This document shows positions 19,335 through 28,183 of a stretch of DNA of 40,794 bases, piece after piece. The DNA is from Paenarthrobacter nitroguajacolicus JCM 14115 (GTDB taxonomy: Bacteria > Actinomycetota > Actinomycetes > Actinomycetales > Micrococcaceae), in NCBI GenBank assembly GCA_001313365.1, contig BBFS01000040.1, forward strand, positions 1 to 40,794. The letters run 5' to 3'. The stretch's first letter is position 1, and each line of letters begins with the position of its first letter. A model generated the notes under the pieces. The model searched no databases. It saw nothing but the letters and a program-made list of their open reading frames with translations, and was not told the origin of the DNA. The position numbers and the translations under genes were made by a program.

Positions 19335-19886
19335 GTGCTTGACCCTTTGGCTGATGAATATGTGCAGGCGGATCAGGACGATCCCGCCCTGCTCTTCACG
19401 GCTGCCTACAATAACTTCGCCGGACCGGTGTTTGGCTACCTCCGGGCACGGGGCGTGGACGACCCGGAGGCCGTGACGCAGGACGTCTTCCTCGCCCTGT
19501 ATCCGAAGCTGGAAACGCTCCACGGCGGGCTGCAAGGGGGCAAAAACCCTGTTGTTCTCCATCGCGCATGCGCGGATGGTGGATCACTATCGCAAACGCG
19601 AACGAACGCCCGACGCGACGCCGTACGAACCAGACCTGGACGGGCGGCGGTCGCCATCGGCCGAAGACCAGGCCTTCGGACGGGTTGCAGGCTGGGCGTC
19701 ACTGAAATTTTGGACGACCTCCCCGACGATTATCGGGAGGTTCTGGCCCTCCGGGTCGTCGCCGACGTGTCGGTGGAAGATACGGCGGCGATCATGGGCA
19801 AGTCCCAGGGAGCCGTCAAGCAGCTACAGCGCAGGGCATTGAGTGCACTGAAGAAGCGTGCACTACTAAGGAACGGCACATCATGA
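19335..19886 (+). CDS. ECF-type RNA polymerase sigma factor, frame broken
   Basis: About 185 residues. Region 2 is seen in LLFTAAYNNFAGPVFGYLRA, then DPEAVTQDVFLALYPKLETL and, in another frame, FSIAHARMVDHYRKRERTPD (about 19550-19608), which includes the -10-binding helix. Region 4 follows in EILDDLPDDYREVLALRVVA with VSVEDTAAIMGKSQGAVKQL (about 19770-19830), the -35-binding helix-turn-helix. Breaks lie near 19545 (extra bases around CAAAAACCC; KTLLFSIAHAR is the natural reading) and near 19695. The start is placed at GTG 19335, preceded by GGAGG. The stop overlaps the next ATG (ATGA), so the following membrane protein is probably a translationally coupled regulator. Confidence 0.88.
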   Translation: MLDPLADEYVQADQDDPALLFTAAYNNFAGPVFGYLRARGVDDPEAVTQDVFLALYPKLETLHGGLQGGKNPVVLHRACADGGSLSQTRTNARRDAVRTRPGRAAVAIGRRPGLRTGCRLGVTEILDDLPDDYREVLALRVVADVSVEDTAAIMGKSQGAVKQLQRRALSALKKRALLRNGTS

Positions 19887-20755
19887 GCGAACAACATACG
19901 CCTCGCGGACGTCATGACCAGCAGGCAATCGACTTCCTGTTGGCCGACGCCGGCCTCACAGGCGACGCCGACCTCCGCACTGAACTCCTCGAGCTCCGTT
20001 CCCTGGCGAACACTGCCCCCCCTATGCCGTCCGCAGCAGTCCGCGCGCTGATGGTCAGCAGCCCGGCCGCAGCCACCCAGCAGATTACTGCCACCCAGCA
20101 GATCTCAGCCACCCAGAGGATCACGACGGCGGACGGTCCGGTGGCGTCGGCGGGTGCACCGACGGCGGTACTCGCCACGGTTGCTGCGGAATCCGCTCCT
20201 GCGAACGACCTGCCTGTTGACGAACTTGCCGCCCGGCGTCGGAAGAAGCGTCGGACGGCCATCGCAGGCCTCGCCGTAGCTGTGTCCTTGGCTGGCGGCG
20301 CGACCGCTGCCGTCGCTTCCGAGGGCGGCCTGCCGGGTGCTTTCCAGCACCTCGGGGGGGCAGCCATCGGTTCGGTGGTCTCGCAACTAAACCCCGGTTC
20401 CGGCAGTGCTCCCCAGCCCGATGCCCCAGCCGGTACCAGCCCAGAGCCCTTGCCTGTCGGGGGGGAAGAGCCGCAGCAAGCTCCTGCGACGGTCGTACCT
20501 CAGCCGACGCCCGCCGCGCCGGGCATCCCGGTGGTTCCCGCTCCTGAGCCGCAGCCCGGTGGAGCGTCGCCGCACACACCTAAGGTGCCGTCGCACAGGG
20601 AGCCCGGCAACGGCGTCATCCCCACACCGCCCGGGTTGCCTGTGACCCCACCGGAGATCGACCCTTCCAAGATCGATCCCTCAAAGCTCGGCCCTTCGGG
20701 CGTCCCCGTCCCGGTTCCCTCGGAGCTGATTCCGTCGCTCCCCGGAAAGCCCTAG
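19883..20755 (+). CDS. One-helix Pro-rich membrane protein, coupled to the sigma factor (candidate anti-sigma)
   Basis: Intact 290-residue frame. The cytosolic N-terminal 115 residues begin MSEQHTPRGRHDQQAIDFLL and include DLRTELLELRSLANTAPPMP, an acidic helical stretch that could bind sigma. ATQQITATQQISATQRITTA is a short internal repeat (20071-20130). A basic stop-transfer patch RRRKKRRTA precedes one membrane helix (IAGLAVAVSLAGGATAAVAS, about 20262-20322). The outside part begins GGLPGAFQHL and is Pro/Gly-rich, with DPSKIDPSKLGPSG near the end. ATG overlaps the sigma stop. No ZAS Cys/His motif is visible, so an anti-sigma role is inferred only from gene order and topology. Confidence 0.65.
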   Translation: MSEQHTPRGRHDQQAIDFLLADAGLTGDADLRTELLELRSLANTAPPMPSAAVRALMVSSPAAATQQITATQQISATQRITTADGPVASAGAPTAVLATVAAESAPANDLPVDELAARRRKKRRTAIAGLAVAVSLAGGATAAVASEGGLPGAFQHLGGAAIGSVVSQLNPGSGSAPQPDAPAGTSPEPLPVGGEEPQQAPATVVPQPTPAAPGIPVVPAPEPQPGGASPHTPKVPSHREPGNGVIPTPPGLPVTPPEIDPSKIDPSKLGPSGVPVPVPSELIPSLPGKP

Positions 20756-20786
20756 TCTCCAGGCCCCAAACCTCCCCCCCGCGAAG

Positions 20787-20833
20787 TGACACTTAATGCC
20801 AATGTTCTTCGCGAACATTGGCATTAAGTGTCA
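20787..20833. repeat. Perfect 21-bp-arm AT-richer palindrome
   Basis: Positions 20787-20807 (TGACACTTAATG then CCAATGTTC) and 20813-20833 are exact reverse complements around a 5-base TTCGC loop. At about 40% GC the arms stand out from the surrounding DNA. It could end the upstream transcript, but it looks more like a copy of a dispersed palindromic element. Confidence 0.75.
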
Positions 20834-20854
20834 TCTCGGCGCGCGTTAAACCAC

Positions 20855-20903
20855 GACGGCGGGGGGGTGCGGCTTCGCGTGGAAGCCGCACCCCCCCGCC
20901 GTC
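20855..20903 (-). terminator. 22-bp-stem hairpin after ald
   Basis: Arms 20855-20876 and 20882-20903 pair perfectly over a GCGTG loop; both arms contain a seven-base G or C run. It lies 10 bases after the ald stop on the minus strand and also follows the plus-strand gene ending at 20755, so it can serve both directions. Confidence 0.7.
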
Positions 20904-20913
20904 GAGCTTGAAG

Positions 20914-22035
20914 CTATGCGGAGACCAGCGTGTGCCAGTCGTTGACGAGGGGCAGGTTGTGCGCCTCGGAAACGGAGTGGTGCGCCACGTGGCCGGCGGC
21001 GATGTTGAGGCCGGCAGCCAGGGCGGGGGGGTCGCGGTCGAAGGCGGCCTTGACGCCCAAGTTGGCCAGTGCCACGGCGTAGCGCAGGGTGACGTTGGTC
21101 AGTGCGTACGTGGAGGTGTTCGGAACAGCGCCAGGCATGTTGGCAACGCAGTAGAAGATCGAGTTGTGGACCTTGTACGTCGGTTCCTGGTGGGTGGTGG
21201 GGTGCGTGTCCTCGAAGCAGCCGCCCTGGTCAACAGCGATGTCCACCAGAACCGAGCCGGGCTTCATGCGGGCAACCAGTTCGTTGGTGACCAGCTTGGG
21301 AGCTTGCGCCCGGGATCAGGACGGAGCCGATCACCAGATCTGCGTCGATAACTGACTTCTCGATCTCGTAGGCGTTGGAGCAACGGTCTTCAGGCGGCCT
21401 GGTAGAGGGCGTCCAGTTCGCGCAGCCGGTTGATGTTGATGTCCATGATGGTGACATCAGCACCGAGGCCCAGCGCCATGGCGGCAGCGTTGGTTCCCGC
21501 AACGCCTGCGCCGAGGACAACAACCTTTGCCGGGCGCACGCCCGGTACGCCGCCAAGGAGGACGCCCTTGCCGCCGGCCGGAGCCATCAGCGAGGAAGCG
21601 CCAACCACGACGGACAGGCGGCCTGCGACCTCGGACATCGGGGCGAGCAGCGGAAGGATGCGGCCTTCCTGCACGGTTTCGTAAGCGATGGCCGTGACGC
21701 CGGAGTTGATGAGCTCGGCGGTGAGCTCGGGCTCTGCGGCAAGGTGCAGGTAGGTGAAGAGGATGAGGCCCTTGCGGAAGCGGTGGTACTCGGCCGCGAT
21801 GGGTTCCTTGACCTTCATGACCATGTCCGCGCGGCCCCCAGACGTCGTCGGCTTCGTTGACGATTTCGGCGCCGGCGATCGAGTATTCCTCGTCGGTGAT
21901 GCCCGAGCCGAGGCCTGCGCCGCGTTCAACCAGAACGGTGTGTCCGTGGGTGCGGAACTCGTGGACACCGGCGGCCGTGATGGCTACGCGGAACTCGTTG
22001 TTCTTGATTTCTTTGGGGGGGACACCGATGATCAT
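20914..22035 (-). CDS. ald: Alanine dehydrogenase, frame broken
   Basis: NAD-dependent enzyme interconverting L-alanine and pyruvate plus ammonia; about 370 residues, the family length. [18 protein letters not shown] ([10 protein letters not shown] in the text, from a G7) opens the protein. [20 protein letters not shown] then [10 protein letters not shown] carry the substrate-binding Lys and catalytic His. [20 protein letters not shown] is the NAD-binding loop. [13 protein letters not shown] and later [20 protein letters not shown] then [11 protein letters not shown] complete the conserved core. Breaks lie near 21303, 21385-21395 and 21838. It is divergent from a PucR-family regulator across 212 bases that contain two sets of inverted repeats. 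Alanine catabolism is the expected role. Confidence 0.95.
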
Positions 22036-22115
22036 CTGTGGGCTCCATCGTTAGCGGCCACTTCGGCCGAAAAATGTGTTGCGGGCTGTGATTCCAGAAT
22101 AGATCCGGCTGTGAG

Positions 22116-22229
22116 GCAGGCGACATGGACCCGGGGGGGCCGCCCTCACGCGGAAAGTCCGGAAATCCAGGGATCTTTTGCCAGCCAGCTCGACATTTGT
22201 CGAGCACTGGAGCGTCAAGTGTCGCCTGC
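22116..22229. promoter_or_regulatory. ald/regulator intergenic control region with inverted repeats
   Basis: CTCGACATTTGTCGAG (22189-22204) is a perfect 7-bp-arm palindrome, itself flanked by CCAG and CTGG. GCAGGCGACA (22116-22125) and TGTCGCCTGC (22220-22229) are exact inverse copies about 95 bases apart, suitable for two bound dimers and looping. The region lies between divergent starts at 22035 and 22248. A PucR/AdeR-type protein is the likely ligand. Confidence 0.6.
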
Positions 22230-22247
22230 TGTTGGTACGCTTTCCAC

Positions 22248-23465
22248 ATGCTGCAGGACGTGGAACAGATCGTTGAACGCGTTGCCTTGAAGCTGGGCCG
22301 CGGACTGTCCCTGGAAGATCTCGACGGCGTTCTTCTCGCCTATAGCTCCAACCAGTCCCACGCCGACCGCGTTCGCGTGAACTTCCTCCTCAGCAAGCGG
22401 GTCCCCCCCGGCGACGTCAGCGCCTGGCAACTCGCTCATGGCATCGCCACGGCCGTGCGACCCGTCGTAGTTCCTGCCAACGACGAACTCGGCATGCTGG
22501 GCCGCGTCTGCGTGCCGCTTTTGGTCCGCGGTTTCCGCGTGGGGGTACTTGTGGGTGCAGCTGGACCTTGAAGAGCAGAGTGCGACGGCGATACTCGCCG
22601 AACTGCCCGGCGTGCGGGACGAGCTGGACCTGTTGGCGGGCTTGCTCCTTGATTCCAATACGGCCGAATCTGAGTTCCGGCGAAGGCGTGAGCAGGAGTT
22701 CCTGTCAGCCTGCGGCGGCGAATCGAACGCTGTGGCCGCCGTCGCGGGTTGGAAGGAAATCCAGGGGCGCGGTCCGTGGCAGTTGGTAACCATACTCGAC
22801 CCGGATGGTGCGAGGTCCGACGTCGATCCTATTGCCGCTACCCTGACGCATCGATCAGCGGCGCTGCAGTCCACTATCGGCGTCAACGCCGCCTTGTTCA
22901 GCGCCGGAACGGAGACGCATTCGGTGGTCCTGTTCCGCGAGTCGGGCGGCCGGGCAGACCATGCCCAGGTGCTGGTGCATTATCAACTGGAGCTTGCGAA
23001 GCGCGCTGGCCGCAAGGTGGACAGGGTGATCCTGGGCATCAGTGAACCCTTCCAAGTCATCCGGCAGCTATCGGGCGCTTACCGTCAGTCGAAGGTTGCT
23101 GCGCAGGCGGCCGCCGTGGACCTCCCGCTAGGTGAGCTCGTGGACAGCCGGACCGTTGGTGTCTATCAACTTTTCGATCGTCTGGTGGCACCCGGAGGCT
23201 GGGATGACACAGGATCGGTGCATTTTCAGGCCCTTGAGGACCAGGACAAAAACGGCGAACTCCTGCCTGTCCTGGAACTGCTCTATGACAATGACGCTCG
23301 GTGCAGGACGTCGCCGCCAAACTTCACCTCCACCGGAGCAGCATCTACAACCGGCTCGGCCGGATCCGCCAACTCATCGGTGCTGATCCGTTGAGTGGCG
23401 CGATCCGGCTCGAGTTACATGCGGCCCTGAAGGCTCGGCGCTGGGCCGGGCGGCCGCGGATCTGA
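22248..23465 (+). CDS. PucR-family transcriptional regulator (AdeR-like), frame broken
   Basis: About 405 residues. The N-terminal sensor region starts MLQDVEQIVERVALKLGRGL, then LEDLDGVLLAYSSN and NDELGMLGRVCVPLLVRGFR, a GAF/CdaR-like layout. The middle GGDEF-like-derived segment includes VLVHYQLELAKRAGRKVDRV and ILGISEPFQVIRQLSGAYRQ. The C-terminal helix-turn-helix of PucR proteins reads VQDVAAKLHLHRSSIYNRLG then RIRQLIG (about 23303-23380, after a break near 23298). Another break near 22550 (one extra base after GTACTT) gives a false stop. In Bacillus, the PucR-type AdeR activates the alanine dehydrogenase gene, and the divergent ald here supports the same role. Confidence 0.85.
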
Positions 23466-23471
23466 AGGATT

Positions 23472-23892
23472 CTAGAAAGGCGATGCCCCCCCGTCGGCCT
23501 TAACCGCCAACACGGGTCGGTCCGCTTGCATGAGGATCCGCTGGGCGTGGCTTCCCAGAATGAATTTCCCCCCCACTTGCGTGCGGTGGCGCAGGCCGAT
23601 GACGATCAGGGAAGCGTTGGCCTCCCGGGCTACATCGAGGAATTCATCGGCGAGGTCGTCCTTGTACGGGGGCTGAATGACGCTGGCAGTCACCCCCCCG
23701 GCAGCCGAGGCGCGCTGGGCTGCTTTTTCCAAAACGTCGTCCGGAGCCACGGACTTGTCCACCAGCGAACCCTGCCGCGCAGAGTTAACGATCACCAACT
23801 CCTCGTTACGGAGTTTGGCCTCTGCAATACCTGCCGTCAGGGCTGCCTCTCCAGCGGGGGGTGGGGGGGACGAATCCAACGATGATGCTCAT
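23472..23892 (-). CDS. Universal stress protein, frame broken at the N-terminus
   Basis: UspA-fold protein of about 135 residues. From ATG 23892 it reads MSIIVGFVP, then, after G7/G6 runs near 23860-23877, PAGEAALTAGIAEAKLRNEE with LVIVNSARQGSL. The C-terminal motif VIGLRHRTQVGKFILGSHAQ then RILMQADRPVLAV (VGGKF in the text) is the nucleotide-loop region. The usual Gly-2x-Gly loop starts VIGLRHR, so ATP binding is likely. The start overlaps the tctA stop as ATGA, so it belongs to the transporter operon. This coupling to an upstream gene repeats the arrangement at 2586-2589. Confidence 0.85.
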
Positions 23893-25420
23893 ACCTTCTC
23901 CTTGATATCGGGCGTGACGGCTGTGGTGATGGATGTGCGCTTGGTGATGGCGGTGCGGATAACCGGCAGCAGGGCGACAACTACGAAGACCACCAGCAAC
24001 GTTGCTGAGATGGAGCGGCCAAAGAACCCGAGCGGGTCGCCGCCGAACACCAGCAGTGACCGGCGCATGGAGCTTTCCAGCAGTTCACCAAGCACGAACG
24101 CCAGCACCAGTGGGCCGGGTTCAAAGCCGAACTTCTTCATCAAGTAGCCCACCACTCCGAAGACAACCACCAGGGTGACGTCGAACATGCTGTTGTTGAT
24201 GGTGTACGCACCCAGCAGGGTAATGAGGCTGTAACCGGAGCCAGGATCGCGGCACGGACGCGGAGGATCTTCACAAAGATTCCCACGAGCGGCAGGCTCA
24301 TGATCAGCAGCAGGATGTTGCCGATGTACATGGAGTTCACCACGCCCCAGAACAGTTCCGGGTCTTGTTCCACCAGCTGGGGGGCCGGGTGTGACGCCTT
24401 GGATGAGCAATGCCCCCCCGAACATGAGCGCCATGGTGGCGTTCGCGGGAATACCGAGGGTCAGCAGCGGAATGAAGGAGGAAGTCGCGGCTGCATTGTT
24501 GGCCGTTTCCGGTCCGGCTACGCCTTCCGGAGCACCTTTGCCGAAGCGTTCGGGCTGCTTGGCGCGCTTCTTTTCCATGGCGTAAGAAGCCATGGACGCA
24601 ATGGTGGCGCCACCACCGGGGGGAGGATGCCGAGGAAGAAGCCCAGGACGGAGCCGCGACCGATTGCTCCGGAGGCTTGCTTGAGGTCCTTCCGCGAGGG
24701 CCAGACGTTCGCTACTTTCGAGGGTGCCTTGGCTGCCCGGTGGCGTTCCTCGAGGTTGTACAGGATTTCGCCGAGGCCGAAGATGCCCATGGCGATTGGC
24801 ACGAAGTCGATGCCGTCGGCAAGCGGCAGGCTGCCGAAAGTAAAACGGCTTTCTCCGGTGAAGATGTCCCGGCCCACGGTTGCGAGAAGGAGACCAAGTG
24901 CTGCGGCGATGAGTGCCTTGGCCTTCGACCCGCTGCTGATGGTTGCCACGAGAAGGATGCCGAGCATTGCGAGTGCGGTGTACTCGGGAGGCCCGAAGTC
25001 CAGGGCGAAACCTGCCACGAGGGGGAGCAAGGAACGTCAGGCCGATGATGGCGGCTGTGCCACCGATGAAGGAACCGATGGAGCCAGGCCAAGCGCTGTG
25101 CCTGCCCTGCCCTGTTTGGCCATCTGGTACCCGTCGAAGACGGTCACAACCGAGGAAGCTTCACCAGGAAGACGCAGGAGAACTGAGGTGATGGTCCCGC
25201 CGTATTGGGCACCGTAGAAGATGCCCGCCAGCATGATGATGGCCGTCACCGGCTCTACGTTGTACGTCAGTGGCAGGAGAATGGCGATGGTTGCCGCGGG
25301 TCCAAGCCCAGGAAGCACTCCCACCATCATGCCGATCACTACACCGATCAGGCAGTACAGGAGGTTCATCGGTTCCAGGACCACCGCGAATCCGTTGATC
25401 ACTGGATTAAGAAAATCCAC
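23889..25420 (-). CDS. tctA: Tripartite tricarboxylate-type transporter large membrane subunit TctA, frame broken
   Basis: About 505-residue integral membrane subunit with roughly ten to twelve helices. GTG 25420 begins MDFLNPVINGFAVVLEPMNL. Family hallmarks are GVVIGMMVGVLPGLGPAATI (about 25295-25354), GIFYGAQYGGTITSVLLRLP (about 25172-25230), GFFLGILPGGGATIASMASY (about 24585-24645, across a break), and LTLGIPANATMALMFGALLI with QGVTPGP (about 24385-24470). Breaks lie near 25090, 25025, 24620, 24375 and 24238. Tct systems carry citrate or other carboxylates with a high-affinity binding protein. Order on this strand is tctC, tctB, tctA, usp. Next to glucarate catabolic genes, a sugar diacid is a reasonable ligand. 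Confidence 0.92.
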
Positions 25421-25429
25421 GAGGGTCTC

Positions 25430-26015
25430 CTAGAAGAGGTGGGGAATGGAGGTATTAAGGGCGAGGACGAAGATGCCATAGAACGCGGCGACGACGCAGG
25501 CGCTGACAACAAGGGTGGAGCGCCAGGTTTCGCCACCCAGGAACCGCATCCAGATGATGCAGAGCACCAAGGCGGGCAGTTCAAAGCCGATGGGGGGCAT
25601 GAGGGAGACCATGGCGGCCAACGTCACCAGCCCGGTCAGCGGTGCGAAGGACATTTTCGTGAACTTCTCCGCGTCACGGTTGTGCCTGCCAAGGATCAGC
25701 TGGAACACCCCCCCAGTGCCACCATGACGCAGCTGATGATGAACGGCCACAAGCCGGGCTCAGGGGCTGCCGGAGTCCCCAGTCCCATTGCAAGGGCCAG
25801 GATTATCGCGGCGATTCCAAGGCCAATCACCACCAGTGATGATGCGGCGTTGGCCAGCGGGCCGGCAGACGGGGGGGCTTTTCCTCTTCCCACTGCACGG
25901 CAAGCTGCTCCGGAGTGAGCTCCTCGGGGGGGCTTTCCAAGGGTGTAGCGCTGGAGGCAGCGACCTCGCTGCTGCCTCCAGCGGATACTTCAGGCGTTCC
26001 CTTCACAGGAATCAC
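25430..26015 (-). CDS. tctB: Tripartite tricarboxylate-type transporter small membrane subunit TctB, frame broken
   Basis: About 190 residues with four hydrophobic helices, as in TctB: SLVVIGLGIAAIILALAMGL (about 25785-25845), PGLWPFIISCVMVALG, LVTLAAMVSLMPIGFELPAL (about 25570-25640), and STLVVSACVVAAFYGIFVLA (about 25455-25515). A long charged N-terminal extension (PEVSAGGSSEVAASSATPLE, SPEELTPEQLAVQWEEEK) is unusual for the family. GTG 26015 overlaps the tctC stop as GTGA. Breaks are at C7/G7 runs near 25707, 25871 and 25926. Nine bases separate it from tctA. Confidence 0.8.
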
Positions 26016-27021
26016 TTACTTCCATTCAGGCTGATGTCGTACTTCTCCACCAGTTCCTTGTATTTGGCCGCATAGCCCTTCCACTCAGCCACAACTTCTT
26101 CGCCGGAGATTTCCTTCGGGGGGGTCAGGGAGTTCTTCTTGTTGAACTCCTTGTAGGCGTCGGACTTGAAGGTTTCCTGGAAGGAGGCCAGCAGTTTGTC
26201 CTTGACTTCCTGCGGCGTTCCCTTCGGTGCCGCCACGGCCCTGTATTGGGCGACGGGGGGGACGTCATAACCGGCCTCCTTGGCGGTGGGAGTGTCCGGA
26301 AGGAACGTATTCCGCTCTTCCGAGAAGACAAGGAGGGGGGGTCACCTTGCCGGCTTCAATTTGTGGCATCGCTTCGCCAAGTTGGATGGTGGCGAGTTCA
26401 ACCTGGTTGCCAAGCACGGCGGTGAGGGCAGGCTTGCCGCTGTCGAAGGGGATATCGGTGCCCTGAACCTCAGCCTGTTTGAAAAGCACGGTCTGCGCCA
26501 GTTGGCTGCCCGTGCCCACTCCGGTGGTGCCGAAGGTGACGTTGCGGCCCGCATCGGCAACATCCTTGAACGCCTTGAATCCGGACTGGGTGCTGGCTAC
26601 GAGCACGTAGTCGTCCTGGGACAGCCCGGCAATGATGTCCAGATCGTCAATGTTCACGGCTTCGTCTGCTGACACCGCAAGGGGGCGTGATAGTGATCAG
26701 CGAAGCGGTGAGCAGGATCAGTTCCTGGCCGTCGGCGGGCTTGCCGGCGACTTCCTTTGTGGCCAGTGCACCGTTGGCGCCGGGCTTGTTGACCACGGGC
26801 ATCGGCTGCCCGAGTGTTTTGGAGGCGCCCTCGGCCAAGGCCCTGGCGATAAGATCCGTGCTACCTCCGGCAGCTTGGCCTACGGAGAGATTGACGGGTC
26901 CGGATGGGTACTTGGATGAGTCGCTGGTATTGCCGGCAACGTTGCCGCATGCCGTCAGTGCCAACAGGGTAACTGCGGAAGCCGCTCCGAGAATGGACCG
27001 GCGTGTGGGGAAGTGCTTCAT
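26012..27021 (-). CDS. tctC: Tripartite tricarboxylate-type transporter binding lipoprotein TctC, frame broken
   Basis: About 330-residue extracytoplasmic binding protein of the Bug/TctC family. MKHFPTRRSILGAASAVTLL then ALTAC is a signal with lipobox Cys at about residue 25; the preceding Arg pair gives a Tat-like look. The mature part has GPVNLSVGQAAGGSTDLIAR with ALAEGASK (ligand loop typical of Bug proteins), PVVNKPGANGALATKEVAGK and FGTTGVGTGSQLAQTVLFKQ. It ends in EWKGYAAKYKELVEKYDISL. Breaks lie near 26690, 26335 and at several G7 runs. First gene of the tct operon, divergent from lysR with an inverted repeat between. Confidence 0.92.
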
Positions 27022-27114
27022 TGGAACTCCTCGATGAATCCCGGGGTGAGGCCCTGGACTGGGGTGTGAACCGAATCACGTTCGGATCGCTAGGTCGAGT
27101 GTAGGGAGCGGCTA

Positions 27115-27144
27115 TGATGCATGTCTAAGCCCATCTATGCATCA
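27115..27144. promoter_or_regulatory. Candidate LysR operator, tctC/lysR intergenic
   Basis: TGATGCAT (27115-27122) and ATGCATCA (27137-27144) are exact inverse copies 14 bases apart, within the 143-base divergent gap. A second palindrome CCGAA-TCACG-TTCGG lies at 27071-27085, closer to tctC. GCATCA recurs at 27160-27165, touching the lysR start codon. Confidence 0.65.
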
Positions 27145-27164
27145 AGTGATACCCGAAAGGCATC

Positions 27165-28051
27165 ATGTTTACTTTCGATCAGCTGGCCGGATTCATTGCC
27201 GTCGCCGAGGAGCTGCATTTCGGACGTGCGGCCGAGCGACTCAAGATGACCCAGCCGCCGCTTAGCCGGCAGATTCAAAAGTTGGAGAAGAGTATCGGGA
27301 CTGCGCTCCTGGAGCGGGACAATCGGAAGGTGCAATTGACGCCGGCCGGGCTGGCCTTCCTGGAGGAGGCCCGGCGCTTGATGTCGCTGGCTCAGCGGCG
27401 CCGGTGACCGCCCGTCGGATTGCCACCGGGCGTTCGGGCGTGCTCCGGGTTGGCTTCACTGCCGCCAGCGGCTTCAGTATCCTCGGCCCGCTCCTTGAAG
27501 AGATTGCCGAAATCCTTCCGGACGTAGACGTCGACCTTCAAGAGCTCGTCACGGGTGAGCAGATCCAGGGCTTGCTGACCGGCGGGCTCGACTTGGGTCT
27601 GGCAAGGCCTCCCTTCGACCGGGAGGTCTTCGATTCCCACCTGCTCTATAAGGAATCGATGGTCCTTGCCGTTCCTGCCGGGCATCGTCTCGCCGGCCTC
27701 TCCAGGGCGATCCAGGATACCGATCTGCAGGACGAGCCCCTCATCATGCATTCTCCAACCAAAGCCACCTACTTCTACGACCTCGTTGTCAGAATGCTCC
27801 CCATTCGGCACGGCAACGTCGTCCACACCGTAAGCCAGATTCTGACCATGGTCTCCCTGGTTGCTGCCAAGCGCGGAGTCGCCTTCGTTCCGCATTCAGC
27901 CACGCTGTTGGCCATCAAGGGTGTGGAGTTCCTGCCGCTGGCGGCCCTTGAAAACGAGGAGCCCGTGGAGCTGCATGCCATATGGAACCGCAACGTGGTT
28001 AATCCAGCGCTTCGACGCCTGCTGCAGGATCTTGAATTCAGGAGTAACTAG
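27165..28051 (+). CDS. LysR-family transcriptional regulator of the glucarate locus, frame broken
   Basis: About 295 residues. The N-terminal winged helix-turn-helix is textbook LysR: FDQLAGFIAVAEELHFGRAA then ERLKMTQPPLSRQIQKLEKS and LTPAGLAFLEEARRLM (27168-27390). The effector domain begins RSGVLRVGFTAASGFSILGP and continues LLTGGLDLGLARPPFDREVF, VLAVPAGHRLAG and LVAAKRGVAFVPHSATLL. One break near 27395 (a base lost around CTCAGCGGCG) gives a false stop. It is divergent from the tct operon and upstream of kdgD, with a shared TGATGC-type inverted motif at both. The effector is probably a sugar diacid or pathway intermediate. Confidence 0.9.
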
Positions 28052-28062
28052 TGAAGTCCCGG

Positions 28063-28081
28063 TGATGCTCTTACGGCATCA
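28063..28081. promoter_or_regulatory. Candidate LysR operator before kdgD
   Basis: TGATGC-TCTTACG-GCATCA is a perfect 6-bp inverted repeat 12 bases after the lysR stop and about 100 bases before kdgD. The arms match those between tctC and lysR and before the MFS gene. Confidence 0.6.
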
Positions 28082-28183
28082 ATAGATACAAAAGAACACT
28101 TAGACAGGCATTAGTCCGGCCCATAGTCTGGAAAGGAACCATCACACCAGCGCCAATGACGGCACTCACTCGTAAGGACCACC

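Noticed and set aside
20071..20130. Repeated ATQQI codons as a DNA-level repeat element
   Set aside because: The three short copies are in frame inside a disordered part of a coding sequence and are explained as a protein repeat.
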